Counted from the first letter of the stretch, positions 20,156-29,470 are shown. The stretch is 64,000 bases of DNA from Sarcina ventriculi (GCF_900456775.1 NZ_UAUL01000001.1:310001-374000), one strand, 5' to 3'. The notes: generated from the letters alone by a model not told the origin. Program-made: numbers and translations.

Positions 20156-21082
20156 TTATTTTGCTATTTGATTTCTTTTAACTCTTAAAGATCCTTCAAT
20201 TATTAAATCTAAAAGTTTTGGTATATCTATACCAGCTGCAGCTGCTCCTAATGGGAAAAGACTGTTTTTAGTCATTCCAGGTAATGTATTAACTTCTAAT
20301 ACATAAGGAACTCCATCTTTTATTAACATATCTATTCTTGTATATACACTTGATTTTAAAAGTTTATATGTCTTTTCTGCCATTTTTTTAACCTCAGCAT
20401 GTACTTCTGCTGGTAATTCAACAACATATTGATCCGCTCCACCATCACAGTGTTTTGATTCTTTATTATAGAAGAAACCATTGTTTGGTTTTATAGCAAC
20501 TACTGGTAACATTTCACCATTTAATACTGGACAAGTTATTTCATCACCCTTTATATATTCTTCTATCATAACTTCAGTATCGTATTGTAAAGCTTCTTCT
20601 ACAGCCTTAGCTATATCTTCTTTTCTTTCAACGAAAGTTGTAGCTACTGATGAACCTCCGTTATTTGGTTTAACAAATACTGGGTAAGTAACCTTTTCTA
20701 TAGCATCATAATCTATATTTTCTACTGAATCAACCATTGTCCATTTAGCAGTTCTAACTCCACCCCAGTCTAAAATTCTTTTTGTCATATCTTTATCTAT
20801 TCCAATAGCTCCACTTAAAGGACCACATCCTGAATAAGGTATGTCCAAAACTTCTAAAACAGATTGAACTGTTCCATCTTCACCAAATTGACCATGTAAT
20901 GCTAAAAGTGCAAAATCTAATCCTTGATCTTTAACCTTTGTTATTACATCTTCTTTTTCTTTTAAAACTATTGGAACTACTTCATATTTATTTTTATCTA
21001 AGTTTTCAACCATTACATTTCCGCTCATTATAGATATTTCTTTTTCTGTAGAAATACCACCCATTAAAACTCCAACTTTCAT
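20156..21082 (-). CDS. ddl: D-alanine--D-alanine ligase, copy 2 (altered omega loop)
   Basis: Second ATP-grasp D-Ala ligase, 308 residues, tandem with copy 1 and alike through its length: GVLMGGISTE, LHGQFGEDG, KPNNGGSSVA, EEYIKGDEITCPV and LEVNTLPGMTKNSLFP are all intact, so it should be active. The omega-loop differs: SKHCDGGADQY places His at about residue 211, where copy 1 and E. coli DdlB have the active-site Tyr. VanA-type D-Ala-D-Lac ligases also use His in this loop, so a different second substrate is possible but unproven. The ATG at 21082 follows GGAGG; the longer frame to 21097 would begin inside that site. Confidence 0.92.
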   Translation of the reverse strand: MKVGVLMGGISTEKEISIMSGNVMVENLDKNKYEVVPIVLKEKEDVITKVKDQGLDFALLALHGQFGEDGTVQSVLEVLDIPYSGCGPLSGAIGIDKDMTKRILDWGGVRTAKWTMVDSVENIDYDAIEKVTYPVFVKPNNGGSSVATTFVERKEDIAKAVEEALQYDTEVMIEEYIKGDEITCPVLNGEMLPVVAIKPNNGFFYNKESKHCDGGADQYVVELPAEVHAEVKKMAEKTYKLLKSSVYTRIDMLIKDGVPYVLEVNTLPGMTKNSLFPLGAAAAGIDIPKLLDLIIEGSLRVKRNQIAK

Positions 21083-21172
21083 TTCAAAATCCTCCAAACA
21101 CTTTGTTTAATTTAGACACATACACAAGTGCCTTCACCTAAGTAATATTATATAAATTTTTTCATAAAAAAA

Positions 21173-21213
21173 AAGAACCACTAATCCTTTTATTTAACCT
21201 GTTAGTGGTTCTT
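21173..21213 (-). terminator. Terminator of the large sensor kinase gene
   Basis: Arms AAGAACCACTAA and TTAGTGGTTCTT with a 17-base loop, followed on the minus strand by nine T residues. It lies behind the kinase stop. Confidence 0.9.
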
Positions 21214-21257
21214 AGTGGTATAAAAATTTATTTTTATAAAGATGAAAACTAGAAATT

Positions 21258-23633
21258 TTAATTTAATTCATATATATCTGCAAATTCTATAGAAATTCTA
21301 TCTACCGATGATTTATATCTACTTTCTTTTTCTTTTATAACAACATTCTCCTCAATCACGTTAGGCAATAAAACTATAAAATTACATCCTTTTTCAGTAT
21401 CATCTTTAAGATACACACGACCTCCATGGAGTTCTACTAATGACTTAACTAAAGCTAGTCCAATTCCACTTCCTTCTTTATTTCTATTATAAGATTTATC
21501 AACTTGAATAAATCTTTCAAAAATAAATTTTCTCATATGCTTAGGAATTCCTATACCATCATCTTTGACGCTTATTTCAACCCATTTATTATCATCTACC
21601 AAAGCTATATTTACATCTATATTTCCTCCGGTTTCAGTAAATTTAACAGCATTTGATAAAAGATTTAAAACAACTCTCTCTATTTTATCAGGATCACATC
21701 TTATTTCTAATTCTTCTACCTCTGTATCAAAAATTATATTTATTTGCTTCTCCTCTACATAAGGAACTATGGACATAGTAATATCTTCTACTAAATTCAC
21801 TATATCATAATTTGTAAAATCCATTTTTAAAAATCCTGAATCAATTTTTGTTATATCTATCAAATTATTTACAAGTCTTAACATTCTAAAGCAATTTTGT
21901 TGCATGCTCTTATAATATTTATCATAATACTCTATAAATCCATCTTGATCACTATTTTTCTTTTTATAATCTAAAAGTTGAATACATGAGTATATTATAT
22001 TTATAGGTGTTCTAAGTTCATGAGATAAATTTGCAAAAAACTCATTTCTTATTTGTTCATACTGTTTTACTTCTCTATATTTTTTTTGAAGAGATCTTAT
22101 AGCATTTCTATGTTGTAATCCTCTAGATACAATAACTTTTCCTATTGGTTCTTCATAATAATCTCTGATAGTACTTATGACTGATTCCACAGCTACCAAC
22201 TTATCATTTTTACCTACAAGTTTATGCTCAATAAAGGTGCTAACATCTCCTTCTTCAATCATTATACTTAATGATTCACTATCTGTATTATTTACGATAT
22301 CTAAATAATTTTTTCCTATTAATTCTTTCTCATCATATCCCAACATAGCACTTACTGTAGTATTCACATAGTTTATAACTCCATTCATATCAACAGTAAA
22401 TATTAAGTCTTTTATATTTTTGGTTATAAGACGTAATCGCTCTTCATTAACTTTAAGTTCATGACTTACATTGTAATCATCCGTTATATCTCTAGTTGTT
22501 AAGACATTATATATACATCCATACTCATCACTTAATCTTTGTAGGCTACCTCTTATAACCCTACCGTCATTTGTGAAAAAGTTTCCGTTCCATCCTGACT
22601 TATTATTTTTTACATATTCATAAGCCGACAATCTTTGATCTACACTTATAACATTTAAAAGATTATGGTTAAGTTGCTCATATCCTTTTTCGGTTCTGTC
22701 AACGCCCCATTGTTTTCTAACTTTTTTATTAGCATATACTATTTTATCATCTCTATCCCTAACTACTATATCATTATATCTATCTTCTTCAGATATTGCA
22801 TAAAACACCAATAATTTTTGATGCAATTCTCTACTTTCCTTTACTTTGAGAACAAATTCTATAAATATTCCAACTATTAATATTATGTATCCACCCATAC
22901 TAAATATATTAGAGTACTCGTTAATTATGGGCCTATAACCCCAAGCATAAAGATTTGCGTATACACTTTTAATTATAAAGAGATCTAAACTTATAGATAT
23001 TATAGTGTATATAAATTCATTAGTTTTCAAACTCTTCCTTATAATCATAATTATAATTATAAAATGATATATTGACAGTATGATATTTGAAACAAATAAT
23101 GATATCCACAAAGGTTCATTATGCCCAAAAGATTCTAACATTTTTAAACTGCCTATAGATAAAAGTGCTGTTACTATAACTGTAATTAATGTAAATAATA
23201 TTTTTCTTTTAATTATTAGTTTAGCAAGCTTATTTTCTGGAACAACAACTAGTGTTACAAACAATGCTCTAAACAAATATGTAAAAATAATAAGGGAAGT
23301 AGCTACGACACTTAATCCTCCTAAGTTTTTAGAATACAAACTGGCACAAACATATTCACAAGCTAAACTTACAAATACTAAAGACATAAGATATAAATCA
23401 TCTTTTTTATATGTATAATAGTATAACCAACAACTTATAATTGCTAACGCCGGTATTCCAAAACTAGCTTCTCTAGATATTATATAATCTAAAATAGTAT
23501 TTTTTACTTGATATATATGAATAGTATTTAAAAGTGCAACAGCTGTAAAAATAGCTGCAATTATTATTACTAACTTTATAGCTCTATTTATTTTAATTTT
23601 ATGATTATTTGTATAATTTATATCTATTATCAT
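21258..23633 (-). CDS. Orphan membrane sensor histidine kinase with PAS domains
   Basis: Sensor kinase of 791 residues. About eight TM helices (roughly 20-275, MASE3-like) form the sensor region. Two PAS segments follow (about 285-395 with IVYANKKVRKQWG, and 405-525 with DLIFTVDMNGVINYVN). The HisKA domain has FFANLSHELRTPINI (phospho-His at about 560). The HATPase domain has ERVVLNLLSNAVKF, DDGIGIPK and GSGIGLALVKSLVELHGG. The ATG at 23633 follows GAGGTGA. No response regulator adjoins it, so its partner is elsewhere; orphan kinases of this build in clostridia often feed Spo0A, which here would be inference. Confidence 0.88.
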   Translation of the reverse strand: MIIDINYTNNHKIKINRAIKLVIIIAAIFTAVALLNTIHIYQVKNTILDYIISREASFGIPALAIISCWLYYYTYKKDDLYLMSLVFVSLACEYVCASLYSKNLGGLSVVATSLIIFTYLFRALFVTLVVVPENKLAKLIIKRKILFTLITVIVTALLSIGSLKMLESFGHNEPLWISLFVSNIILSIYHFIIIIMIIRKSLKTNEFIYTIISISLDLFIIKSVYANLYAWGYRPIINEYSNIFSMGGYIILIVGIFIEFVLKVKESRELHQKLLVFYAISEEDRYNDIVVRDRDDKIVYANKKVRKQWGVDRTEKGYEQLNHNLLNVISVDQRLSAYEYVKNNKSGWNGNFFTNDGRVIRGSLQRLSDEYGCIYNVLTTRDITDDYNVSHELKVNEERLRLITKNIKDLIFTVDMNGVINYVNTTVSAMLGYDEKELIGKNYLDIVNNTDSESLSIMIEEGDVSTFIEHKLVGKNDKLVAVESVISTIRDYYEEPIGKVIVSRGLQHRNAIRSLQKKYREVKQYEQIRNEFFANLSHELRTPINIIYSCIQLLDYKKKNSDQDGFIEYYDKYYKSMQQNCFRMLRLVNNLIDITKIDSGFLKMDFTNYDIVNLVEDITMSIVPYVEEKQINIIFDTEVEELEIRCDPDKIERVVLNLLSNAVKFTETGGNIDVNIALVDDNKWVEISVKDDGIGIPKHMRKFIFERFIQVDKSYNRNKEGSGIGLALVKSLVELHGGRVYLKDDTEKGCNFIVLLPNVIEENVVIKEKESRYKSSVDRISIEFADIYELN

Positions 23634-23714
23634 AGTCACCTCTATAAAGAACATTCAGACGTTACATTATTATCTTCGATGTTAATATAAAACATTTTTT
23701 AATAAATAAATTTT

Positions 23715-24350
23715 TTATTTTTCAGTCATTTCTTTATAATATTTACAGTATTGGTTAATTATACAATTATTGCATTTAGGAGATTTTGCACTACAGCATC
23801 TCCTTCCATGGAATATTATTAAGTGATGTGCTAATGACCACATATCCTTTGATATTTCTTTTTGAAGTTGTTTTTCAACATCTAAAACATTTTTTCCATC
23901 TGCAAGACCTATTCTATTTGAAACTCTAAACACATGAGTATCAACTGCAATTGCTGGAATATTAAAAGCATTTGATATAACAACATTAGCAGTCTTTCTT
24001 CCAGCACCAGCTAAAGAACTTATTTCTTCTATAGTTTTTGGAACCTCTCCATTAAAATTTTCCTTTAACTGCTTGCACATCATAAGTAAATTTTTAGTTT
24101 TATTTCTATATAGACCTATTACTCTGATTCTATTTTCTAATTCTTCTTGAGTAATTTTACTAAATGATTCAACGTCTGGATAATCATTAAACAAAGTTTT
24201 AGTTACTTCATTTACCTTTTTATCAGTTGTTTGTGCTGATAAAATAGTAGCTACTAAAAGTTGAAATGGTGTTTTGTAATTTAATTCACATTTAGCATCT
24301 GGATACTCTTCTTTTAATAGTTCTAAAATTTCTTTTGTTCTTTGTTTCAT
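23715..24350 (-). CDS. nth: Endonuclease III
   Basis: DNA glycosylase/AP lyase for oxidised pyrimidines. 211 residues with LLVATILSAQTTDKKVN, helix-hairpin-helix AGAGRKTANVV with the catalytic Lys (about 120), VDTHVFRVSNR with the catalytic Asp (about 138), and a C-terminal [4Fe-4S] loop with Cys spacing x6, x2, x5 (CSAKSPKCNNCIINQYC). AAGAGGTA precedes the ATG. It lies 24 bases behind plsC and is the last gene of the five-gene unit starting at the cysteine T-box. No clear terminator before the kinase gene. Confidence 0.95.
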   Translation of the reverse strand: MKQRTKEILELLKEEYPDAKCELNYKTPFQLLVATILSAQTTDKKVNEVTKTLFNDYPDVESFSKITQEELENRIRVIGLYRNKTKNLLMMCKQLKENFNGEVPKTIEEISSLAGAGRKTANVVISNAFNIPAIAVDTHVFRVSNRIGLADGKNVLDVEKQLQKEISKDMWSLAHHLIIFHGRRCCSAKSPKCNNCIINQYCKYYKEMTEK

Positions 24351-24374
24351 ATCATTATACCTCTTAAAACTAAT

Positions 24375-25079
24375 TTAATCCTTATATACTCCCTTATAAC
24401 TATCTGGTAATAAATTAGCTACGCTTTTCATAATATATGTCAAAGCTCTATCATCATACTCATGCTTATCTTCGCCCTTTTCTTTTGTTGGCAAAGTGAT
24501 TGGCTTTCCAAAAACAACATCTACTTTAGCATTTTCAAAATGTTCAGCCCCCATATCTGTATCATTTATAGGCATAAGTTTTTCTGTCCCTATAAGCCCA
24601 AAAGGAACTATCTTAGCTTTAGTCAATCTTGCTATTAATAAAACTCCTTTTTTAGCTTCAATCATAGATGCCGTTCTACTTCTTGTTCCCTCTGGAAACA
24701 TGACTATATTTTGACCACTTTTAACCTCTTTAACTATCTTATTTAGTGATTCTTTATCTGCTGTGTTTGGCACAATATTAATTGTCTTTAACAATCTAGC
24801 CCCTAAATAAGTTAGAGCTTTATCATCTAATTTAACCCCAGCTATATAATATGGATCATATATATTTCTTATAATTCTATCAACTATAAGACCATCTGCA
24901 TTGCTTAAATGGTTTCCTATAAAAATAAATGGCCCTTCTTCATTTTTTATTTCTTCTAAACCGTGTACATGAAGGTCTGCATACTTATCTAATATACTAT
25001 TTACAACTTTACTTGCAAGTGGTACAAATAGAAAATCTGGCATTTTTACTATTATGCCCATACCAAAACGCTTTAACAT
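24375..25079 (-). CDS. plsC: 1-acylglycerol-3-phosphate acyltransferase (PlsC-like)
   Basis: Membrane-associated acyltransferase that adds the second acyl chain in phosphatidic acid synthesis, or a related lysophospholipid acyltransferase. 234 residues. Motif I NHLSNADGL (NHxxxxD, about 58-66), motif III FPEGTRSR (about 130-137) and the hydrophobic LLIARLTKAKIVPFGLIG segment match the family. AAAGGA precedes the ATG. It lies 51 bases after queG and 24 before nth. Function within the cysteine operon is not obvious; the shared transcript may be only positional. Confidence 0.88.
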   Translation of the reverse strand: MLKRFGMGIIVKMPDFLFVPLASKVVNSILDKYADLHVHGLEEIKNEEGPFIFIGNHLSNADGLIVDRIIRNIYDPYYIAGVKLDDKALTYLGARLLKTINIVPNTADKESLNKIVKEVKSGQNIVMFPEGTRSRTASMIEAKKGVLLIARLTKAKIVPFGLIGTEKLMPINDTDMGAEHFENAKVDVVFGKPITLPTKEKGEDKHEYDDRALTYIMKSVANLLPDSYKGVYKD

Positions 25080-25130
25080 CTAAATTATCCTTTCCATTCT
25101 TACAAAAATTCTTAACTTTAGCTCTAAATA

Positions 25131-26117
25131 TTATACCTTATTTAGCAGTAAAAGTCTATTTTTATACTCCTCTAGATATGGTGATTCAAAGCTATAATCT
25201 TCTATATTTTTATTTTCTATTAAGTACATTTTTATAAGTGAATTTCTTATAAGTATATTTTTTCCTCTCCATCCGCAAGATGTTGTTTTAAATGTTTCTT
25301 TAAACTTTGAGTTAGTTAAAGATAGTATGCTTTCAGTACATATATTATTGTTCATAAAATCTAATGGTTTAAATTCATTTATACCAGAATAAGCTATATC
25401 TTTATTACATGGACAGCTATTTTGACATGTATCACACCCAAATATTCTTCCCTTCATAAGATATAAATATTTATCATTAATTTCTTTTTTTTGGGTAATA
25501 TACGACATACATATATTACAATTTTTCTTTTTATCATTTATAGAATTGGTTGGACATGCAGTATAACATCTATTACATTCTGTACATGGTGTATTATCTA
25601 ATTGCTTAATATCCTTTGTATCAATATCTAAATCAGTTATTATTTCTCCTAAAAATACAAAAGACCCATATTTTTTAGTTATAAGCATATTATTTTTTCC
25701 AATAAATCCAATGCCACTTAGGTAAGCAATATATCTTTCTGGAAGAGTATTGCTGTCTACAAATGACATTGCTTTTCCTCCAATCTTTTCTATAAATTCA
25801 CATATTTTATCTAAATAACTTTTAACTACTCTATGATAATCTAATCCTCTTGTATAAAGCGAAAAACCGTTGCTATTATAAACACCATCATGCAGATAAG
25901 GGAAAGCTATAGATATTATAGTTTTCCCTTCTTGCATATAATGATTGGGATTTATTCTTTTTTCTATATCCACTTCCTCAAATTCATTTTCTAATCCCTC
26001 ATCTTTTCTATAATTATAAAATTTTCTAAGCTCACTAAATTCTCTACATGGAGTAAATCCTATCAAATCTAAACCTAAGTCTGCACAATATTTAACTATC
26101 TGTCCTTTAATATCCAC
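25131..26117 (-). CDS. queG: Epoxyqueuosine reductase
   Basis: Cobalamin- and [4Fe-4S]-dependent enzyme for the last step of queuosine synthesis in tRNA. 328 residues. The substrate and cobalamin region holds VDSNTLPERYIAYLSGIGFIGKN (about 125-147). A bacterial-ferredoxin-type double cluster domain follows, with CTECNRCYTACP (about 183-194) and the later CNICM and CDTCQNSCPC groups. Some homologues carry an added HEAT-like C-terminus, which this clostridial form lacks. GTG start at 26117 with AGGGG upstream. It lies 15 bases behind cysE, so its expression should follow cysteine status. Confidence 0.92.
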   Translation of the reverse strand: MDIKGQIVKYCADLGLDLIGFTPCREFSELRKFYNYRKDEGLENEFEEVDIEKRINPNHYMQEGKTIISIAFPYLHDGVYNSNGFSLYTRGLDYHRVVKSYLDKICEFIEKIGGKAMSFVDSNTLPERYIAYLSGIGFIGKNNMLITKKYGSFVFLGEIITDLDIDTKDIKQLDNTPCTECNRCYTACPTNSINDKKKNCNICMSYITQKKEINDKYLYLMKGRIFGCDTCQNSCPCNKDIAYSGINEFKPLDFMNNNICTESILSLTNSKFKETFKTTSCGWRGKNILIRNSLIKMYLIENKNIEDYSFESPYLEEYKNRLLLLNKV

Positions 26118-26132
26118 TTCTTAACCCCTTTA

Positions 26133-26717
26133 TTATATAGTCATATTATTATATATTTTTCTTATATTACCATTAATATCTATTATCTCTATAATCTCTT
26201 CTTTCCCTTTAATTTTATTAACAGCTGGAATCCCAACTGTTGTACTATCATCTGGTACATCTTTTAAAACTACTGAATTAGCTCCTATTTTAACATTATT
26301 TCCAATATTTATTGGTCCTAAAACTTTAGCACCACATCCAATTACAACATTATTTCCTACCGTTGGATGCCTTTTACCTGTATCTTTTCCTGTTCCACCT
26401 AAAGTTACTCCATGATATATTAAAACATCATCTCCAATCTCAGCTGTTTCACCTATAACAACACCCATTCCATGGTCTATAAAAAGTCCTTTTCCAATTG
26501 TAGCTCCTGGATGTATTTCTATACCAGTAAAAAATCTAGATATTTGAGATAACAATCTTGCTAAAAAAAAATGTTTTTTCTTATATAATTTATGAGCTAT
26601 TCTATGATTTATCAAAGCGTGTATTGATGGATAAAGTAAAAGAACCTCAAAAGCACTTCTTGCAGCAGGGTCATTTTTTAAAACAATTTGGATATCATAT
26701 TTCAGATTTTTAAACAC
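26133..26717 (-). CDS. cysE: Serine O-acetyltransferase
   Basis: Makes O-acetylserine from serine and acetyl-CoA, the acceptor for sulfide in cysteine synthesis. 194 residues of the short Firmicutes form. N-terminal helical region includes [27 protein letters not shown]; the left-handed beta-helix hexapeptide region (about 65-165) has [29 protein letters not shown] and [21 protein letters not shown] start at 26717 after AGGATGTGA. It lies 19 bases behind cysK, whose product it is known to bind as the cysteine synthase complex. Confidence 0.94.
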   Translation of the reverse strand: MFKNLKYDIQIVLKNDPAARSAFEVLLLYPSIHALINHRIAHKLYKKKHFFLARLLSQISRFFTGIEIHPGATIGKGLFIDHGMGVVIGETAEIGDDVLIYHGVTLGGTGKDTGKRHPTVGNNVVIGCGAKVLGPINIGNNVKIGANSVVLKDVPDDSTTVGIPAVNKIKGKEEIIEIIDINGNIRKIYNNMTI

Positions 26718-26736
26718 TTTTAATCACATCCTAAGT

Positions 26737-27645
26737 TTAGTCATATAACCCTGATGAGAAATATTTTTCTCCTCCATCTGGAGATATAACAACTATTTTT
26801 TTATCTCTACCTAATTTCTTAGCTATCTCTATACCAGCGTAAAGAGCTGCTCCTGAAGAAATACCTATTAAAACACCTTCCTTAGTTGCAAATTCTTTAG
26901 CCACTTTATAAGAATCTTCATCTGAAACCTCAAAAATTTCATCAACAATATCTTTTGAATACACTCCTGGAACAAATCCTGCACCTATACCTTGTATCTT
27001 ATGAGCTCCAGGATTTCCACCTGAAAGCACTGGAGATTTTTCTGGCTCTACTGCAACTACCTTTACATCTGGTTTTAATTCTTTTAATTTTCTTCCAACA
27101 CCTACTATTGTTCCACCACTACCAACTCCAGCAACAAAAACATCAATATCTGGAATGTCTCTTAAAATTTCTTCTGCTGTTGTTTCATAATGCTTTTGAG
27201 GATTTGCCTTATTCTCAAATTGCTGTGGCATGAAATATCCTTTTTCCTTAACTAATTTTTCTGCCATTTCTATGGCACCTTTCATTCCTTTTTTTCCTTC
27301 AGTTAAAACCAATTCTGCACCATAAGCTTTTATCATATCACGTCTCTCTTTACTCATAGTTTCAGGCATTACTATAACTACTTTATAACCTTTTAATTTA
27401 CCAACCAAAGCAATTCCAATCCCTGTATTTCCACTTGTTGGCTCTACAATAACGCTACCACTTTTTAATATACCGTCTTTTTCAGCCTTCTCTATCATTC
27501 CTAAAGCAGCTCTATCTTTAATGCTTAAACCTGGGTTAAACTTTTCAAGCTTTATAAAAACCTCACCATCATTTTCATCTGTCATATTATTAACTCTCAA
27601 CACAGGAGTATTTCCTATTAATTCTAATGCGCTATTTACTAACAT
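26737..27645 (-). CDS. cysK: Cysteine synthase A
   Basis: PLP enzyme that replaces the acetyl group of O-acetylserine with sulfide to give cysteine. 302 residues with PLP Lys in LSIKDRAALGMI (about 43), substrate loop PTSGNTGIGIA (about 69-79), the phosphate-binding glycine loop GVGSGGTIVGVG and the late GISSGAAL. GGAAG precedes the ATG. First gene of the T-box-led operon cysK-cysE-queG-plsC-nth; transcription is predicted to rise when tRNA-Cys is uncharged. Confidence 0.95.
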   Translation of the reverse strand: MLVNSALELIGNTPVLRVNNMTDENDGEVFIKLEKFNPGLSIKDRAALGMIEKAEKDGILKSGSVIVEPTSGNTGIGIALVGKLKGYKVVIVMPETMSKERRDMIKAYGAELVLTEGKKGMKGAIEMAEKLVKEKGYFMPQQFENKANPQKHYETTAEEILRDIPDIDVFVAGVGSGGTIVGVGRKLKELKPDVKVVAVEPEKSPVLSGGNPGAHKIQGIGAGFVPGVYSKDIVDEIFEVSDEDSYKVAKEFATKEGVLIGISSGAALYAGIEIAKKLGRDKKIVVISPDGGEKYFSSGLYD

Positions 27646-27806
27646 AATTATAACTTCCTTTCTAAAAAAAATTTATTTTCTAATGATATATCTTATATAT
27701 TTACCTAATCACTAATTCCATTTATAAAACATTTTTAATCATATTTTATATACATAAAATTAATATTTTTCTTTTAAATCAAGAAATTTCTTACAAATCA
27801 TAAAAA

Positions 27807-28070
27807 ACTTCGACTCTATAAATATAGAGACGAAGTATAAATTCGTGGTTCCACTCTAGTTTAGGTTATAAAAACCCCTCTTTATGGCAAAGCCTCTTAC
27901 TATAACGGGTAAGCACCGAATTCTCCTACTACCTTAAGTTTCAGATTACTGCTCCAAAGCGCACTTCTTATAAAACATTAATGAAAGTTCTCAGCTTAAT
28001 CTTTCTCTCTGTAATCTAGTTTTATAATACTCTACTTTATCATCGCATTTATTCCGAGTATTTTGATATG
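27807..28070 (-). promoter_or_regulatory. T-box leader, cysteine specifier
   Basis: Long structured leader upstream of cysK on the minus strand. It holds the conserved T-box core GTGGAACCACG (27844-27854 region), an intrinsic terminator (27807-27836, arms ACTTCGTCTCTATA / TATAGAGTCGAAGT with TTTTTT tail) and a stem I segment. In stem I, GAAG-TGC-GCTTTGGAGCAG presents TGC (27961-27963) as the likely specifier codon for cysteine. Uncharged tRNA-Cys would pair with the leader and block the terminator. The specifier choice rests on position and on the downstream cysteine genes. Confidence 0.92.
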
Positions 28071-28086
28071 ATTTCCTTATAGTTAA

Positions 28087-28114
28087 ATTATATTCAAAAA
28101 TTTTCAAAAGTCAA
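28087..28114 (-). promoter_or_regulatory. Promoter of the cysK T-box operon
   Basis: TTGACT (28109-28114) and TATAAT (28087-28092) on the minus strand with 16-base spacing, a near-consensus vegetative promoter just upstream of the T-box leader. Confidence 0.85.
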
Positions 28115-28120
28115 CTATTA

Positions 28121-29389
28121 TTAATTTGCTTTTTTAAATTTCTTTTTCCAACTATGTGGTAGCAATTCATCTAAAATATCATGTATTAACACAATCCCCA
28201 CAAGCTTCTCCTCATAATCCACAACAGGTATAGATATAAGATCGTATTTTATAGCTATTTCAGCTGCTTCTCCTATATTATTATCTATTTTTACGTTTAT
28301 ACCTAACGTATGCATTATATTGGTTATTTTTTCTTTTTCTTGATTTAAAATCAAATCCCTAAGTGTTACAACACCTTTTAATCTATCATTGTTATCTGTT
28401 ATATAAACATAGTTCATAACTTCCTCGTCTGCATTAAGTTCCCTCAAAAGCTCTAAGGTTTCACCTACGCTTAACTCTATATTAAAAGATATAAAATCTT
28501 TATTCATAATGCTACCTACAGATTCATCCTCATAAGATAAAAGCTCCTTAATCTCTTCAGCATCATCAGTTTCAAGTGACATTAACACCTTTTCTCGCTC
28601 TTCTTCATTAAGGTCGTCTAAAATATCTGCAATTTCATCATTTGGTATATTTTCAAAAAGTTCTGCTGTCTTAGATTGAGAAAGTTCTCTTATTATACTG
28701 CCTTGAAACTCTGGATCAATTTCTTCCAATGTATCTGCTGCTAAATCTTCATTTAAATTTTCTAAAACTTTGGTTCTACTCTTTGAATCTAACTCCTCTA
28801 AAATATCAGCTAAATCAGCTGGATGAAGCTTTTCTAATTTTTTATATGAAATAGATAACTTTAAATTATTATCATTGCACATTTCAAGAGATGCTACATC
28901 ATCCCAAACGACTACTTTTTCTTCAAATTTGCCCTTAAATATATTGCTTAAAAATTTTGCTAAAGATTCTAAACCATATCTTCTAAATCTTACTATTTTA
29001 CCACTTTCAACAGCTACAATTCTATACTCTCCAGCCAATTCTACTATTCTTAAATCATCTACTCGTATAACTTTTTTTCCATTTATATCTACAATTTTTT
29101 TATTTAACAAGTTTTCAGATAAAAGATAGGAGTAGCTTCTAGCTAATATCTCTTTACTGCCCTTAATTTTTATAATTATCTTTCCATTATCCCTAGATAA
29201 AAATTCTATATTCCTAAATTCATAATTACAAATTCCACTTTCAGTTTTTACCTTATATCCTATAAATTTAGGATATCCATCATCAGTCGTTACATATATA
29301 TCCTTTAAAATCCCTAAAACTTCATTAAATTCATCATATATCTTTTTATTTAATATATTTCTGTAAAGAAAAACAGTTAACTTTTCCAT
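28121..29389 (-). CDS. MgtE-N/CBS-domain protein without transport domain
   Basis: 422 residues. N-terminal PRC-barrel-like beta-rich region (about 1-165), an MgtE_N helical superhelix (about 185-290, with LHPADLADILEELD and repeated acidic EEL/DAE turns) and a CBS pair (about 290-410, with VGSIMNKDFISF and DYEEKLVGIVLIHDILDELLP). The five-helix MgtE Mg channel is absent, and no TM segment is seen. It is therefore a cytosolic sensor-like relative of MgtE, perhaps reading Mg or nucleotide levels. AAGGAGG precedes the ATG. Upstream lie a leader reading frame and a terminator, so expression is likely set by attenuation. Confidence 0.85.
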   Translation of the reverse strand: MEKLTVFLYRNILNKKIYDEFNEVLGILKDIYVTTDDGYPKFIGYKVKTESGICNYEFRNIEFLSRDNGKIIIKIKGSKEILARSYSYLLSENLLNKKIVDINGKKVIRVDDLRIVELAGEYRIVAVESGKIVRFRRYGLESLAKFLSNIFKGKFEEKVVVWDDVASLEMCNDNNLKLSISYKKLEKLHPADLADILEELDSKSRTKVLENLNEDLAADTLEEIDPEFQGSIIRELSQSKTAELFENIPNDEIADILDDLNEEEREKVLMSLETDDAEEIKELLSYEDESVGSIMNKDFISFNIELSVGETLELLRELNADEEVMNYVYITDNNDRLKGVVTLRDLILNQEKEKITNIMHTLGINVKIDNNIGEAAEIAIKYDLISIPVVDYEEKLVGIVLIHDILDELLPHSWKKKFKKAN

Positions 29390-29415
29390 ATGTTTCCTCC
29401 TTAACTCATTTTAAA

Positions 29416-29470
29416 AGAGAAGGAAAAGTTATACTATCTAATAATTACATTTTAGATGTTTCCCTTCTCT
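29416..29470 (-). terminator. Attenuator terminator before the MgtE-N/CBS gene
   Basis: On the minus strand 12 continuous pairs (AGAGAAGGGAAA with TTTTCCTTCTCT, one G-U), extended by an inner ATCTAA/TTAGAT pairing, then TTTTAAAAT. It stands only about 15 bases before the ribosome site of the gene, so it must be read through for expression. Its 5' arm lies within the leader reading frame at 29438-29518. Confidence 0.8.

Noticed and set aside
2889-21082. A glycopeptide-resistance (van) cluster, since VanY-like, VanW-like and two D-Ala ligase genes are present
   Set aside because: The genes are spread over 18 kb on both strands, with no vanH, vanX or adjacent vanR/S, and no mobile-element or base-composition break. 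They read as core envelope genes.
19070-21082. Tandem ligase genes as an assembly duplication
   Set aside because: The copies differ at roughly half of their residues and have different flanks.
27781-28114. A small RNA gene independent of cysK
   Set aside because: The T-box core, specifier, terminator and the orientation towards cysK identify it as a leader.
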